64,000 nucleotides of DNA, from positions 62,001-126,000 of the forward strand of contig NZ_BAABFC010000007.1 of NCBI RefSeq assembly GCF_039540575.1, given 5' to 3'. Under the pieces are notes generated by a model that saw only the letters and a program-made list of their open reading frames with translations, was not told where the DNA came from and searched no databases. The stretch is from Pseudaeromonas paramecii (GTDB lineage: Bacteria; Pseudomonadota; Gammaproteobacteria; Enterobacterales; Aeromonadaceae). Positions within the stretch are counted from its first letter, which is position 1, and each line of letters opens with the position of its first letter. Made by a program: the position numbers and the translations under genes. Shown here in pieces: positions 8,583 to 16,709 of this stretch.

Positions 8583-9949
8583 TCGCTATCCGTCTTGTAA
8601 CGCAGGGTGTAGGAGACAACGAACGCCAGGCCGAACGCAATCACCATGCCGATGAGGTAATTCAGCACCGAGTTGGCCTGCACGATGGCAATCCCCGGGA
8701 TACCGGTCAAGCCCACGGCGGTCATGCCCACATGGCTGGCCACCACCCAGGCGCCACCGGCGGCACCACCGAGCAGGGCGGCCAGGAAGGGTTTGACGAA
8801 GCGCAGGTTGATACCAAAGATGGCCGCTTCGGTGATCCCCAGCAGACAGGAGGCGGCGGAGGGCACGGCGATGGCCTTGATCTTCACATCCCGGCTCTTG
8901 AAGTAGACCGCCAGACAGGCACCACCCTGAGCCACGTTGGCCATGGACCAGATGGGCAGCAGGAAGTTGACGCCGATGTCCGGGTTACCCAGCAGGCCCG
9001 CCTCAATGGCGTGGAAGCTGTGGTGGATGCCGGTGATGACGATCATGGAGTAGGTGCCGCCAAACACCAGACCCGCCAGCCAGCCGGCATGGCCGATGAG
9101 GTTACTCAGCACGAAGGAGATGCCATCACCCAGCATGCGACCGGCGGGGCCGATGAACAGCAGGGCCACGAAACCTGTGATGAAGACGGTGAGGAAGGGG
9201 GTCAGGATCAGATCCAGGGCATTGGGGATCACCTTGCGCAGGCGCTTCTCCAGGTGGCTCATGAACCAGACTGCCAGCAGCACCGGGAAGACGGTGCCCT
9301 GGTAACCGATCATGGCCACGTCGATGCCGAAGAAGCTCATGGTCTTGAAGCCGCCGGCCACGCCCCAGGCGTTGGTCAGGGCCGGGTGGGTGAGTATGCC
9401 CCCCAGGGTGGCCCCCAGATAGGGGTTACCGCCAAATTCCCGGGCGGCGGTAAAGCCGATGAGGATGGGCAGTATGATGAAGGCGGCGGAGCTGAACATG
9501 TCCAGCATGATGAAGAGGGCGGAGTCGCCGCTCACCCAGCCGTAGGTCTTGACCATCCCCAGGGCACCCATCAGCAGACCGGAGGCGACGATGGCCGGTA
9601 TGATGGGGACGAAGATGTTGGACAGGGTGCGGGCGATGCGCTGGGCCACGTTGAGCTTCTGGGTGGCCAGCTGGGTCACCTGCTCCTTGCTGGCCTCCGC
9701 CAGACCGGTGAGGGCGGCGAATTCGGCATAGACCTTGTTGACCACCCCGGTGCCGAAGATGATCTGGATCTGGCCGGCGTTGCTGAAACAGCCTTTGACG
9801 CCGTCCAGCTTCTCGATGGCAGGCTTGTCCACCTGCTTGTCATCCACCAGCACCAGACGCAGCCGGGTGGCGCAGTGGGCGGCGCTGGCGATGTTGTCTT
9901 TGCCACCCAGCAGGGGCAGCATCTGATTGACCGTTGCTTGATAGTTCAT
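8579..9949 (-). CDS. scrA: Sucrose-specific PTS permease EIIBC
   Basis: A 456-residue PTS protein. The EIIB domain is at the N terminus with phosphorylated Cys26 (HCATRLRL); the EIIC membrane domain follows from about residue 105 with about ten hydrophobic segments, the GIHHSFHAIE stretch and the conserved GITEAAIFG loop. No EIIA domain is fused, so phosphate must come from a separate EIIA such as Crr. It imports sucrose across the inner membrane and phosphorylates it. AGGAA precedes the ATG. A strong hairpin and a tandem 13-bp repeat lie in the gap to scrY. Confidence 0.95.
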   Translation of the reverse strand: MNYQATVNQMLPLLGGKDNIASAAHCATRLRLVLVDDKQVDKPAIEKLDGVKGCFSNAGQIQIIFGTGVVNKVYAEFAALTGLAEASKEQVTQLATQKLNVAQRIARTLSNIFVPIIPAIVASGLLMGALGMVKTYGWVSGDSALFIMLDMFSSAAFIILPILIGFTAAREFGGNPYLGATLGGILTHPALTNAWGVAGGFKTMSFFGIDVAMIGYQGTVFPVLLAVWFMSHLEKRLRKVIPNALDLILTPFLTVFITGFVALLFIGPAGRMLGDGISFVLSNLIGHAGWLAGLVFGGTYSMIVITGIHHSFHAIEAGLLGNPDIGVNFLLPIWSMANVAQGGACLAVYFKSRDVKIKAIAVPSAASCLLGITEAAIFGINLRFVKPFLAALLGGAAGGAWVVASHVGMTAVGLTGIPGIAIVQANSVLNYLIGMVIAFGLAFVVSYTLRYKTDSE

Positions 9950-9969
9950 CTTGTTCCTCGTTTGCCTTC

Positions 9970-9995
9970 TTCTTGTACCGTTTTCTTGTACGGTT
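9970..9995. repeat. Tandem 13-bp direct repeat in the scrY-scrA gap
   Basis: Two adjacent copies, TTCTTGTACCGTT and TTCTTGTACGGTT, differ at one base. They lie between the scrY hairpin and the scrA ribosome binding site. A role is not evident. Confidence 0.6.
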
Positions 9996-9998
9996 CAC

Positions 9999-10022
9999 GG
10001 GGCGCCGTCATAGCGGCGCCCC
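9999..10022 (-). promoter_or_regulatory. Intercistronic hairpin between scrY and scrA
   Basis: Perfect 9-bp arms GGGGCGCCG and CGGCGCCCC with a six-base loop, 7 bp after the scrY stop. No T-run follows on the minus strand, so it is more likely an mRNA-stabilising or differential-expression hairpin than a terminator. This would favour high porin and lower permease levels (inference). Confidence 0.6.
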
Positions 10023-10029
10023 GACCGGG

Positions 10030-11514
10030 TTAGAACCAGGTTTCCATCTGGACGCCAAAGCTCCACTGGCCACCGCTACCAAAGTTGTTGCTGCCCAGGG
10101 TGTCACTGTCAGCATAGCCGTCCAGTTCCTTGTCCCAGTCCATGTAGGTGGCGAACAGGCGCAGCTCGGGGCGCTCGAAGAAGCCGGCCGCCGTGCTGGC
10201 CTTGAAGGTGGGGGCAAAGGTCAGCTTATAGAAGTTGCCCTTGGCTGCCTGGTAGTCGTTGTAGCCCTGGGGATCCAGATCCATGTACTGATAGCTGCCT
10301 TCGTACACCAGCTCGAAGTTCTCGGTCAGTTCCTGGGCCAGGCGGGCGTTGAAGGTGACCCACTTGTAGTCGTCGCCCTTCACATAGCGGTCGGTGCTGG
10401 ATTGGGCCAGGATGGCCGGTGCCAGGCGCCAGTTGCCGGCGAACTGGGTGACCCCATAGGTGGCCAGACGGAAGGTGTCGGCATCCTTGTTGAGGGCTCC
10501 GTCACTGCCGATGCCCTTGACCTCGGCGCCCAGGCCGTGACCGTACAGGGCCGCCAGCTTGAAGAAGCCGTCGGACAGACCGTAGAAGCTGTCACCGTGC
10601 CAGGCCAGCATGGTATGCACCCCTGAGCTGGCGCCGTCTGCCACCCGGGCATCGTTATCCTTGGCCTTCAGGCCGTTCAGCATCCACTGCAGCTTGCCGA
10701 AGTAGTTGTTGGCGGTGAGGGTGTAGCTTTCAATGTCGTCGTTGACGGTGCCCAGGGTATCCACAGAGCCATAGTCCCGACCATACAAGGAGAAGTTACT
10801 GCGGGCGCTGTCGTTCCACTTCACGTCATAGATACCGGCGCCGGTCCCTGCCAGGAAAACGATGTCGGAGTCGAGGAAGTGGATGTCGAAGTTGTCCCGG
10901 TCAAAGCGCTTGCCCGCCCACAGGGTGGCATCCTTGAAGGTGGGGCTGCCGGCAAAGGAGGGCAGGCTGCCCAGCTCGGCAAACACCTGACGCACGTTCA
11001 GCGAGGAGGTGCTGGCGGTCCAGTCATTGCTGGACTCCTGACTGTCGGCCAGCATGATCTTGTAGCGGGTGCTGGTGCCGTTATCCAGGTGGCTCTTATG
11101 CTCCAGATTCAGCTCCATGTAGGTGTCGTCTTCATTACCCAGACGGCCGACGGCACCGCCCACGCTGCCGGCCGGGGTCAGGTAGGGGCCGCCCTTGCTG
11201 CCACTGGCCTGGTCGTTGATGAGCAGGCCGGAGCGGGCGTAGCCGTGGAACTCCAGGCCGCTGAGCAGCTCGGTCTTCTTGCTCAGCTCGTCGGTCTTGG
11301 CGGCGGTGGCCTGAGTCTGGTCGGCGGCAGTCTGGGCTTGACTGGTGGCGGCGGCGGCCTGGGCTTCTGCTGCGGCGGCACGAGCTTCCGTCTCGGCCAG
11401 GCGTTGCTCCAGGGCCGCCAGGCGGGTTTCCAGGTCGGCGGTACTGGCTGCCAGGGTCGGGGCGCTCAGGGTGGCCAGGGCGATGGCGGCAGCGAGGGTA
11501 CTGGGTCTAAACAT
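10030..11514 (-). CDS. scrY: Sucrose porin ScrY (maltoporin family)
   Basis: A 494-residue outer-membrane protein. A signal peptide (about 1-22, cut near TLAAS) is followed by an Ala/Glu/Gln-rich coiled coil (about 24-80), the N-terminal extension that separates ScrY from plain LamB. The rest is an 18-strand maltoporin-type barrel with many aromatic residues, ending in a C-terminal Phe (VQMETWF) as outer-membrane barrels do. It allows sucrose diffusion across the outer membrane. It is the first gene of scrYABR, with its own operator-bearing promoter region and AAGGAA before the ATG. Confidence 0.93.
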   Translation of the reverse strand: MFRPSTLAAAIALATLSAPTLAASTADLETRLAALEQRLAETEARAAAAEAQAAAATSQAQTAADQTQATAAKTDELSKKTELLSGLEFHGYARSGLLINDQASGSKGGPYLTPAGSVGGAVGRLGNEDDTYMELNLEHKSHLDNGTSTRYKIMLADSQESSNDWTASTSSLNVRQVFAELGSLPSFAGSPTFKDATLWAGKRFDRDNFDIHFLDSDIVFLAGTGAGIYDVKWNDSARSNFSLYGRDYGSVDTLGTVNDDIESYTLTANNYFGKLQWMLNGLKAKDNDARVADGASSGVHTMLAWHGDSFYGLSDGFFKLAALYGHGLGAEVKGIGSDGALNKDADTFRLATYGVTQFAGNWRLAPAILAQSSTDRYVKGDDYKWVTFNARLAQELTENFELVYEGSYQYMDLDPQGYNDYQAAKGNFYKLTFAPTFKASTAAGFFERPELRLFATYMDWDKELDGYADSDTLGSNNFGSGGQWSFGVQMETWF

Positions 11515-11558
11515 GATGTTGTTCCTTCAGGGTCAGTTAGCCTTGTTACTTTTGTTTT

Positions 11559-11574
11559 GCTAAACCGGTTTTGC
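11559..11574. promoter_or_regulatory. LacI-type (ScrR) operator near the scrY start site
   Basis: GCTAAACCGGTTTTGC is a near-perfect 16-bp palindrome with a central CG, the LacI-family signature. It matches the scrK operator in 14 of 16 positions. It lies about 45 bp before the scrY ATG, at or just after the predicted transcription start. Confidence 0.8.
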
Positions 11575-11581
11575 AGTTTGG

Positions 11582-11610
11582 AGGTTAGGGGCTGGATGCG
11601 GGATTATCAA
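11582..11610 (-). promoter_or_regulatory. Candidate sigma-70 promoter of scrYABR
   Basis: On the minus strand TTGATA (11610-11605), a 17-bp spacer and TAACCT (11587-11582). The -35 is good and the -10 is poor. The predicted start at about 11575 abuts the downstream operator and puts the CRP-like site near -70. Confidence 0.4.
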
Positions 11611-11616
11611 ATGAAG

Positions 11617-11636
11617 TTGCTAACTGGTTTTAGCAA
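11617..11636. promoter_or_regulatory. Second LacI-type (ScrR) operator before scrY
   Basis: A 20-bp site whose outer arms TTGCTAA and TTAGCAA are perfectly inverted around CTGGTT. Its centre is 60 bp from the other scrY operator, so DNA looping between two bound repressors is possible. Confidence 0.75.
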
Positions 11637-11637
11637 T

Positions 11638-11653
11638 TGTGATCCCTCGTGCA
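11638..11653. promoter_or_regulatory. CRP-like site before scrY
   Basis: TGTGA-N6-GTGCA: one perfect half site and one weak half. It would sit near -70 of scrY, the same distance as the stronger CRP site before scrK, which raises its credibility. Confidence 0.4.
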
Positions 11654-11732
11654 AAATTGCGGCGATACGGCGGGAAAATGGTTTCAAGTGGCTAGCTGAT
11701 TCGTGTCAGCTAAGCTGTTTTGCCGGCTAAAC

Positions 11733-11758
11733 AAAAAAAGCCGGGCGCGAGGCCCGGC
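11733..11758 (-). terminator. Rho-independent terminator of scrK
   Basis: On the minus strand, arms of 7 bp (GCCGGGC / GCCCGGC) with a five-base loop are followed by TTTTTTT. It lies 27 bp after the scrK stop and separates scrK from scrYABR. Confidence 0.88.
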
Positions 11759-11785
11759 AAGGAGTAGGACACACCTAGGAAAGGG

Positions 11786-12706
11786 TTAGCCGGCAGCCAG
11801 CTGGGCCGCCGTCGGCAGGGCCGTCATGGCCCCCTTGGCGCTGCAGGCCAGGGCGCCGCAGCGCTGGGCATGCTGCAGTATGGGTTCGAGGCGCGACCAG
11901 TCAGGCAGCTCGCCCGCCTGGGCCAGCCCCGCCAGCAGACCGGCAACGAAGGCGTCGCCGGCCCCCGTGGTGTCTACCGGCTGGATGGGCTGGGTCGCCA
12001 GCCGGTGAAGCTGTCCCTGATGACAGGCCAGCAGGCCGTCGCCACCCAGGGTGATCACCAGCAGCTCCAGCCCGAAGCGCGCCACCAGCTGGCGCGCGCC
12101 GGCCTCCAGCGCTACCGGGCCGCACAGATAGTGCAGCTCCTCTTGGGAGAGCTTGACCACCTGGGCCAGGGCCAGCGCCTGTTCCAGGCAAGGCCGGAGC
12201 TCGGCTGGATCGGCCCAGACGTCTTCACGGATATTGGGATCGAAGCTCACGCGACCACCGGCGGCGTGCACGGCGGCCATGGCGGCAAAGGTGGTGCCGC
12301 GCACCGGCTCCCGGGCCAGGGCCAGGGAGCAGCAGTGCAGCCAGTCACCGGCGGCAAACTCGGGTAATTCGTCGGTGGTGAGGAACTGATCGGCACTGGG
12401 ATTGACCAGGAAGGTAAAGCTGCGCTCGCCACAATCGTCCAGATCCACCAGCACGGTGGAGGTGTGATGGTCGGGATCGGCGAACAGCTGGGTGGTGTCG
12501 ACGCCTTCGCCTTGCAGTACCCCACGCAGGTAACGGCCGAAGGGATCCTGGCCCACCCGGCCGATGAAGCGGCTGCGGCCCCCCAGTCGGCTGGCACCGA
12601 CGGCCACGTTGGCCGGCGCACCGCCGGGGCATTTGATATAACGGCCATCGCTGTCGGGCACGAGATCGATCACCGCATCCCCCAGCACCCAGATGGTGTT
12701 TTGCAT
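11786..12706 (-). CDS. scrK: Fructokinase (PfkB/ribokinase family)
   Basis: A 306-residue PfkB-family sugar kinase. The N-terminal GGAPANVAVGASRLGG (28-43) and the C-terminal DTTGAGDAF are the two family signatures; Asp251 of GAGD is the catalytic base. It phosphorylates the fructose released by ScrB to fructose-6-phosphate, joining sucrose breakdown to glycolysis. It has its own promoter with an operator and CRP site, and its own terminator, so it is separate from scrYABR but probably under the same repressor. GAGGAAAC lies before the ATG. Confidence 0.93.
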   Translation of the reverse strand: MQNTIWVLGDAVIDLVPDSDGRYIKCPGGAPANVAVGASRLGGRSRFIGRVGQDPFGRYLRGVLQGEGVDTTQLFADPDHHTSTVLVDLDDCGERSFTFLVNPSADQFLTTDELPEFAAGDWLHCCSLALAREPVRGTTFAAMAAVHAAGGRVSFDPNIREDVWADPAELRPCLEQALALAQVVKLSQEELHYLCGPVALEAGARQLVARFGLELLVITLGGDGLLACHQGQLHRLATQPIQPVDTTGAGDAFVAGLLAGLAQAGELPDWSRLEPILQHAQRCGALACSAKGAMTALPTAAQLAAG

Positions 12707-12734
12707 GTTGTTTCCTCACTGTGCAGTTTTGTTA

Positions 12735-12763
12735 AAGATAGCTAAATCGGTTTAGCGGATCAC
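12735..12763 (-). promoter_or_regulatory. Candidate scrK promoter
   Basis: On the minus strand, weak -35 GTGATC (12763-12758), a 17-bp spacer that is almost entirely the operator, and -10 TATCTT (12740-12735). Repressor binding would block RNA polymerase directly, and the CRP site would lie near -70. Confidence 0.45.
12741..12756. promoter_or_regulatory. LacI-type (ScrR) operator of scrK
   Basis: GCTAAATCGGTTTAGC: a 16-bp palindrome with one mismatched pair and a central CG. It sits between the predicted -35 and -10 of scrK and matches both scrY operators. Confidence 0.85.
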
Positions 12764-12789
12764 GCTTTCTCTGTGGATCCTGCGTCTGA

Positions 12790-12805
12790 TGTGATCTGAC
12801 TCACG
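12790..12805. promoter_or_regulatory. CRP binding site before scrK
   Basis: TGTGA-TCTGAC-TCACG matches the CRP consensus TGTGA-N6-TCACA in 9 of 10 fixed positions. It lies between scrK and the divergent GNAT gene and could serve either, but its spacing fits class I activation of scrK. Confidence 0.75.
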
Positions 12806-12893
12806 CCTTGATGGCCTTTCCTGTGCCGGTCGAGGCAGGGGCGCGGCGGCGCTCCATACTCATAACGAGTCCAGATCCCCGTCAGGAGCCGCC

Positions 12894-13403
12894 ATGATCC
12901 GTGCCGTCAAACCCGAGGATGCCGAGCAGTTGAGCCAGATCTATGATGCCTATCAGTCTCAGAGCGGGGGTGGCTGGGAACGGGACCCCTTGGAGCCGGA
13001 TCGCATGGCGGAGCATATCGCCGCCTGGACACCGCGCCTGCCATGGCTGGTGTACTGCGAGCTGGACAAGCCCCTGGGCTATGCCTGTGCCATGCCCTGG
13101 CGTGAGCAACCGGCCTTTCGCTATACGGTGGAGACCTGCGTCTATCTGGATGCGTCGGTGCGGGGGCAGAATCTGGGCAGCCAACTCTATCGGGCCTTGA
13201 TCGGTCAGTTGCGGGAACAGCAATTTCATCAGGCGCTGGCCGCCATTCCGCTACCCAACGCCGCCAGCATTCGCCTGCATGAGAAGCTGGGGTTTCGCAA
13301 GGTGGCTCATTTCAACGAGGTGGGCTGTCAGGCGGAGCGCTGGATCAACCTGGGCTATTGGCAACTGTTGCTGGCGCGCTTTGCGCCACAGGCGGCCCCT
13401 TAG
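12894..13403 (+). CDS. GNAT acetyltransferase, phosphinothricin-acetyltransferase-like
   Basis: A 169-residue GNAT protein. The order ETCVYLDASVRGQNLGSQLYRALI (about 81-104) gives the acetyl-CoA loop RGQNLGS, and NAASIRLHEKLGF is the second GNAT motif; both resemble the phosphinothricin/methionine-sulfoximine acetyltransferase group. Members N-acetylate small amine compounds. The ATG has CAGGAG upstream. It is divergent from scrK and shares its regulatory region, but nothing ties it to sucrose use. Its natural substrate is unknown. Confidence 0.83.
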   Translation: MIRAVKPEDAEQLSQIYDAYQSQSGGGWERDPLEPDRMAEHIAAWTPRLPWLVYCELDKPLGYACAMPWREQPAFRYTVETCVYLDASVRGQNLGSQLYRALIGQLREQQFHQALAAIPLPNAASIRLHEKLGFRKVAHFNEVGCQAERWINLGYWQLLLARFAPQAAP

Positions 13404-13444
13404 CGCAATCGTTTGCTGCGTTTGACTCCATCCGCACTTTTGCT

Positions 13445-13474
13445 TTGGCCCGTGCCGTGGCCCTGCTATACAAT
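13445..13474 (+). promoter_or_regulatory. Candidate promoter of ydiJ
   Basis: TTGGCC, an 18-bp spacer and TACAAT. The -10 is strong, the -35 matches 4 of 6. It lies 63 bp before the ydiJ start. Confidence 0.45.
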
Positions 13475-13536
13475 ATCCGCCCTTTATAGCGTGCAGGGGC
13501 CGCGGACGGTCGCCTTATTGCGGGAAGTATGCAGTC

Positions 13537-16500
13537 ATGATCCCAAGACTTTCTCTTCAGGATGGAATCAAGCCTCAGTATCAGGCCTTTGTGGCGGCGC
13601 TGGAGCGCGCCGGGTTTGTCGGTGATATCGAGACCGCCTATGCCAGCCGTCTGGTGGTAGCGACAGACAACAGTGTGTACCAGTGGCTGCCCCAGGCCGT
13701 GGTGTTTCCCAAGGACACCCAGGATCTGGCCCGGCTGATGACCTTGGCCAGTCAACCCGAGCATGCCCAGATCCAGTTTTCTCCCCGTGGTGGTGGTACC
13801 GGCACCAACGGCCAGTCCCTGAACGACGGCATCATAGTGGATCTCTCGCGCCACATGACGGCCCTGCTGAGCCTGGAGGCCGAGGCCCGTACCGTGCGGG
13901 TGCAGGCGGGCCTGGTCAAGGACAAGCTCAATCAGGCGTTGAAGCCCCATGGCCTCTTCTTCTCACCGGAACTCTCCACCAGCAACCGTGCCACCATCGG
14001 CGGCATGATCAATACCGATGCTTCCGGCCAGGGCTCCCTGGTCTATGGCAAGACCTCGGATCATGTGCTGGCGGTCACCGCCGTGCTGATGGACGGTACC
14101 GTGCTGGAGTGCGGTCCGCTGCGTGGTGACGCCCTGGAGGCCAAGCTGGCCCAGGACGATAGGGAAGGGGCCATCTACCGCCAGGTGCTGGCCTCGGTGG
14201 AGGGCAAGCGCGCCGAGATCGACGCCACCTTCCCGCCCTTGACCCGCTTCCTCACCGGCTATGACCTCAAGCATGCCTATCTGCCCGCCGAGGGCGAGCT
14301 GCCCCGCGGTCTGGATCTCTCCCGCCTGTTGTGCGGCTCCGAAGGTACCTTGGCCTACATCACAGAGGCCACCCTGGATCTGACTCCCATCCCCAGCCTG
14401 CGTACCCTGGTGAACGTCAAGTACCAGAGCTTCGAGGCGGCCCTGCGCCATGCCAATGTCATGGTGGCCGCCGAGGCGCTGTCGGTGGAGACGGTGGACT
14501 CCAAGGTGCTGAACCTGGCCCGTGGCGACATCATCTGGCACTCGGTGAAGGATCTGATCGCCGACGTGCCGGGACAGGCGATGCAGGGCATCAACATTGT
14601 CGAGTTTGCCGGTGACGACGCGGCCGAGCAGCAGCGTAAGGTGGCGGCCCTGTGCGCCCGTCTGGATGCGCAGATGGCGGCCGGCGAGGCCGGGGTCATC
14701 GGTTATCAGTGCTGTGACGATCTGGCCAGCGTGGAGGCCATCTACGGCATGCGCAAGAAGGCGGTGGGCCTGCTGGGCAATACCGCCGGGCGTGCCAAGC
14801 CGGTCGCCTTCACCGAGGACACGGCCGTGCCGCCTGAGCACCTGGCGGATTACATCATGGAGTTCCGCGCCCTGCTGGACAGCCATGGCTTGCACTACGG
14901 CATGTTCGGTCACGTGGACTGCGGCGTGCTGCACGTGCGGCCGGCGCTGGATCTGTGCGATCCCGAGCAGGAGGTGACCCTGCGCAAGATCTCCGATCAG
15001 GTGGTGGCCCTCACCGCCAAGTACGGTGGTTTGATGTGGGGTGAGCACGGCCGGGGTTTTCGTTCCGAGTACGGTCCGGCCTATTTCGGCGACAGCCTGT
15101 TTGCCGAGCTGCGCAAGATCAAGGGGGCCTTCGACCCGGACAACCGTCTGAACCCGGGCAAGATCTGCACGCCCTTGGCCAGTGACGCCGAGCTGGTATC
15201 GGTGGATGCCGTGAAGCGCGGCCACTTCGATCGCCAGATCCCGGTGGTGGTGCGCGACAGTTTCCGCGAGGCCATGGAGTGCAACGGCAACGGCCTGTGC
15301 TTCACCTTCGAGCAGCACTCGCCCATGTGTCCCAGCTTCAAGCTCACCGGGGATCGCATTCATTCGCCCAAGGGGCGGGCCGGTCTGATGCGCGAATGGC
15401 TGCGCCAGCTGGAGAATCAGGGCGTCAACGTGCTCAGCGAAGAGGCGGATGCCCAGCTGGCCGGCGGCCTGCGCTGGAAGGAGCTGGTGGACAAGGTGAA
15501 GAACACCCTGGCCCGCCGTCGCGGCCAGTACGACTTCTCCCACGAGGTGATGGAGGCCATGCAAGGCTGCCTGGCGTGCAAGGCCTGCTCCAGCCAGTGT
15601 CCCATCAAGGTGGACGTGCCGGCCTTCCGCGCCCGCTTCATGCAGCTGTATCACCAGCGCTATCTGCGTCCCGTGAAGGACTACTTTGTCGCCACCGTGG
15701 AGTCTTACGCCCCCCTGATGGCCAAGGCGCCGGGGGTGGTGAACTTCTTCTTGCAGCAGCAGTGGGTGCAGGATGTCACCGCCAAGACAGTCGGCATGGT
15801 GGACGTGCCCCTGCTGAGCCAGCCGACCCTCAAGCAGTCATTGGCCGGCCACGATGCCCGCCTGTTCGATCTGGCCAAGCTGGAGGCCATGAGCCCGGCC
15901 CAGCGTAGCAAGGTGGTGCTGGTGGTGCAGGATCCCTTCACCTCCTATTACGATGCTCCCGTGGTGCGGGATCTGGTGCTGCTGATCGAAAAGCTGGGCT
16001 ATCAGCCGCTGCTGATGCCCTTCAAGCCCAATGGCAAGCCCCAGCATATCAAGGGCTTCCTGCGGGCCTTCGCCAAGACGGCGGCCAATGCGGCCCAACT
16101 GCTCAATCGCCTGCATCACCTGGGCATCCCCATGGTGGGGCCGGATCCGGCCATGGTGCTGTGCTACCGGGACGAATATGCCCGCGCCCTGGGGGATGCC
16201 CGGGGTGACTTCCAGGTGTTGCTGCCCCAGGAGTGGCTCAAGGGGGCCATTCACGCCATTCCGCAGCGTCAGCTGGGCCGCTTTGAACCCTACCATCTGT
16301 TTGGTCACTGCACCGAGAAGACGGCGGTGCCCTCCAGCCACGGCGACTGGGCCAAGCTGTTCGAGCATCTGGGGGCCGAACTCAAGCCGGTGGCGGTGGG
16401 CTGTTGCGGCATGGCCGGCACCTACGGACACGATGCCGGCCACCTGGAGGACTCCAAGGCCATCTATGCCATGAGCTGGCAGCAGGCCCTGGCCGCGCGG

Positions 16501-16608
16501 CCCAAGGAGCGCTGCCTGGTGACCGGCTACTCCTGCCGCAGCCAGGTCAAGCGGATGGAGGGGGAGAAGCTCAAGCACCCGCTGCAGGCCCTGCTGGGGC
16601 TGCTCTAA
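13537..16608 (+). CDS. ydiJ: YdiJ-type FAD/Fe-S D-2-hydroxyacid (2-hydroxyglutarate) dehydrogenase
   Basis: A 1,023-residue fused oxidoreductase, about the length of E. coli YdiJ. The N-terminal half has the FAD-binding PCMH pattern (PRGGGTGTNGQSL near 87, SNRATIGGMINTDASGQGS near 148) and the FAD-oxidase C-terminal domain. A 4Fe-4S motif C-x2-C-x2-C-x3-CP (Cys677, 680, 683, 687) and a C-terminal cysteine-rich domain with GCCGMAGTYGH (about 955) follow. Homologues oxidise D-2-hydroxyglutarate, passing electrons to a membrane carrier. modF and a YdiI-type thioesterase follow; ydiI also neighbours ydiJ in E. coli. Confidence 0.9.
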   Translation: MIPRLSLQDGIKPQYQAFVAALERAGFVGDIETAYASRLVVATDNSVYQWLPQAVVFPKDTQDLARLMTLASQPEHAQIQFSPRGGGTGTNGQSLNDGIIVDLSRHMTALLSLEAEARTVRVQAGLVKDKLNQALKPHGLFFSPELSTSNRATIGGMINTDASGQGSLVYGKTSDHVLAVTAVLMDGTVLECGPLRGDALEAKLAQDDREGAIYRQVLASVEGKRAEIDATFPPLTRFLTGYDLKHAYLPAEGELPRGLDLSRLLCGSEGTLAYITEATLDLTPIPSLRTLVNVKYQSFEAALRHANVMVAAEALSVETVDSKVLNLARGDIIWHSVKDLIADVPGQAMQGINIVEFAGDDAAEQQRKVAALCARLDAQMAAGEAGVIGYQCCDDLASVEAIYGMRKKAVGLLGNTAGRAKPVAFTEDTAVPPEHLADYIMEFRALLDSHGLHYGMFGHVDCGVLHVRPALDLCDPEQEVTLRKISDQVVALTAKYGGLMWGEHGRGFRSEYGPAYFGDSLFAELRKIKGAFDPDNRLNPGKICTPLASDAELVSVDAVKRGHFDRQIPVVVRDSFREAMECNGNGLCFTFEQHSPMCPSFKLTGDRIHSPKGRAGLMREWLRQLENQGVNVLSEEADAQLAGGLRWKELVDKVKNTLARRRGQYDFSHEVMEAMQGCLACKACSSQCPIKVDVPAFRARFMQLYHQRYLRPVKDYFVATVESYAPLMAKAPGVVNFFLQQQWVQDVTAKTVGMVDVPLLSQPTLKQSLAGHDARLFDLAKLEAMSPAQRSKVVLVVQDPFTSYYDAPVVRDLVLLIEKLGYQPLLMPFKPNGKPQHIKGFLRAFAKTAANAAQLLNRLHHLGIPMVGPDPAMVLCYRDEYARALGDARGDFQVLLPQEWLKGAIHAIPQRQLGRFEPYHLFGHCTEKTAVPSSHGDWAKLFEHLGAELKPVAVGCCGMAGTYGHDAGHLEDSKAIYAMSWQQALAARPKERCLVTGYSCRSQVKRMEGEKLKHPLQALLGLL

Positions 16609-16611
16609 GGC

Positions 16612-16637
16612 AAAAGGCGCGGCTACCGCGCCTTTTT
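16612..16637 (+). terminator. Rho-independent terminator of ydiJ
   Basis: AAAA, then GGCGCGG, loop CTA, CCGCGCC and TTTTT, immediately after the ydiJ stop. Confidence 0.88.
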
Positions 16638-16709
16638 CTTGTCCCATATCTTGCACTGGCCCTGCCCCGGGCGTAGTCATAGGGCGTTACCATCATAGGA
16701 GACTCTACC

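Noticed and set aside
8564..10033. Long plus-strand open frame opposite scrA, 489 codons
   Set aside because: It is a shadow of scrA: His/Gly/Gln-rich translation without a domain, no ribosome binding site, and the scrA reading is certain.
11709..11723. A further operator-like string GCTAAGCTGTTTTGC before scrY
   Set aside because: It is 15 bp, not 16, and is not palindromic; it lies in the scrK terminator approach. I do not count it as a fourth operator.
13963..15654. Long minus-strand open frame inside ydiJ
   Set aside because: Antisense shadow in GC-rich coding DNA; composition is His/Gln/Gly-heavy and no start signal is present.
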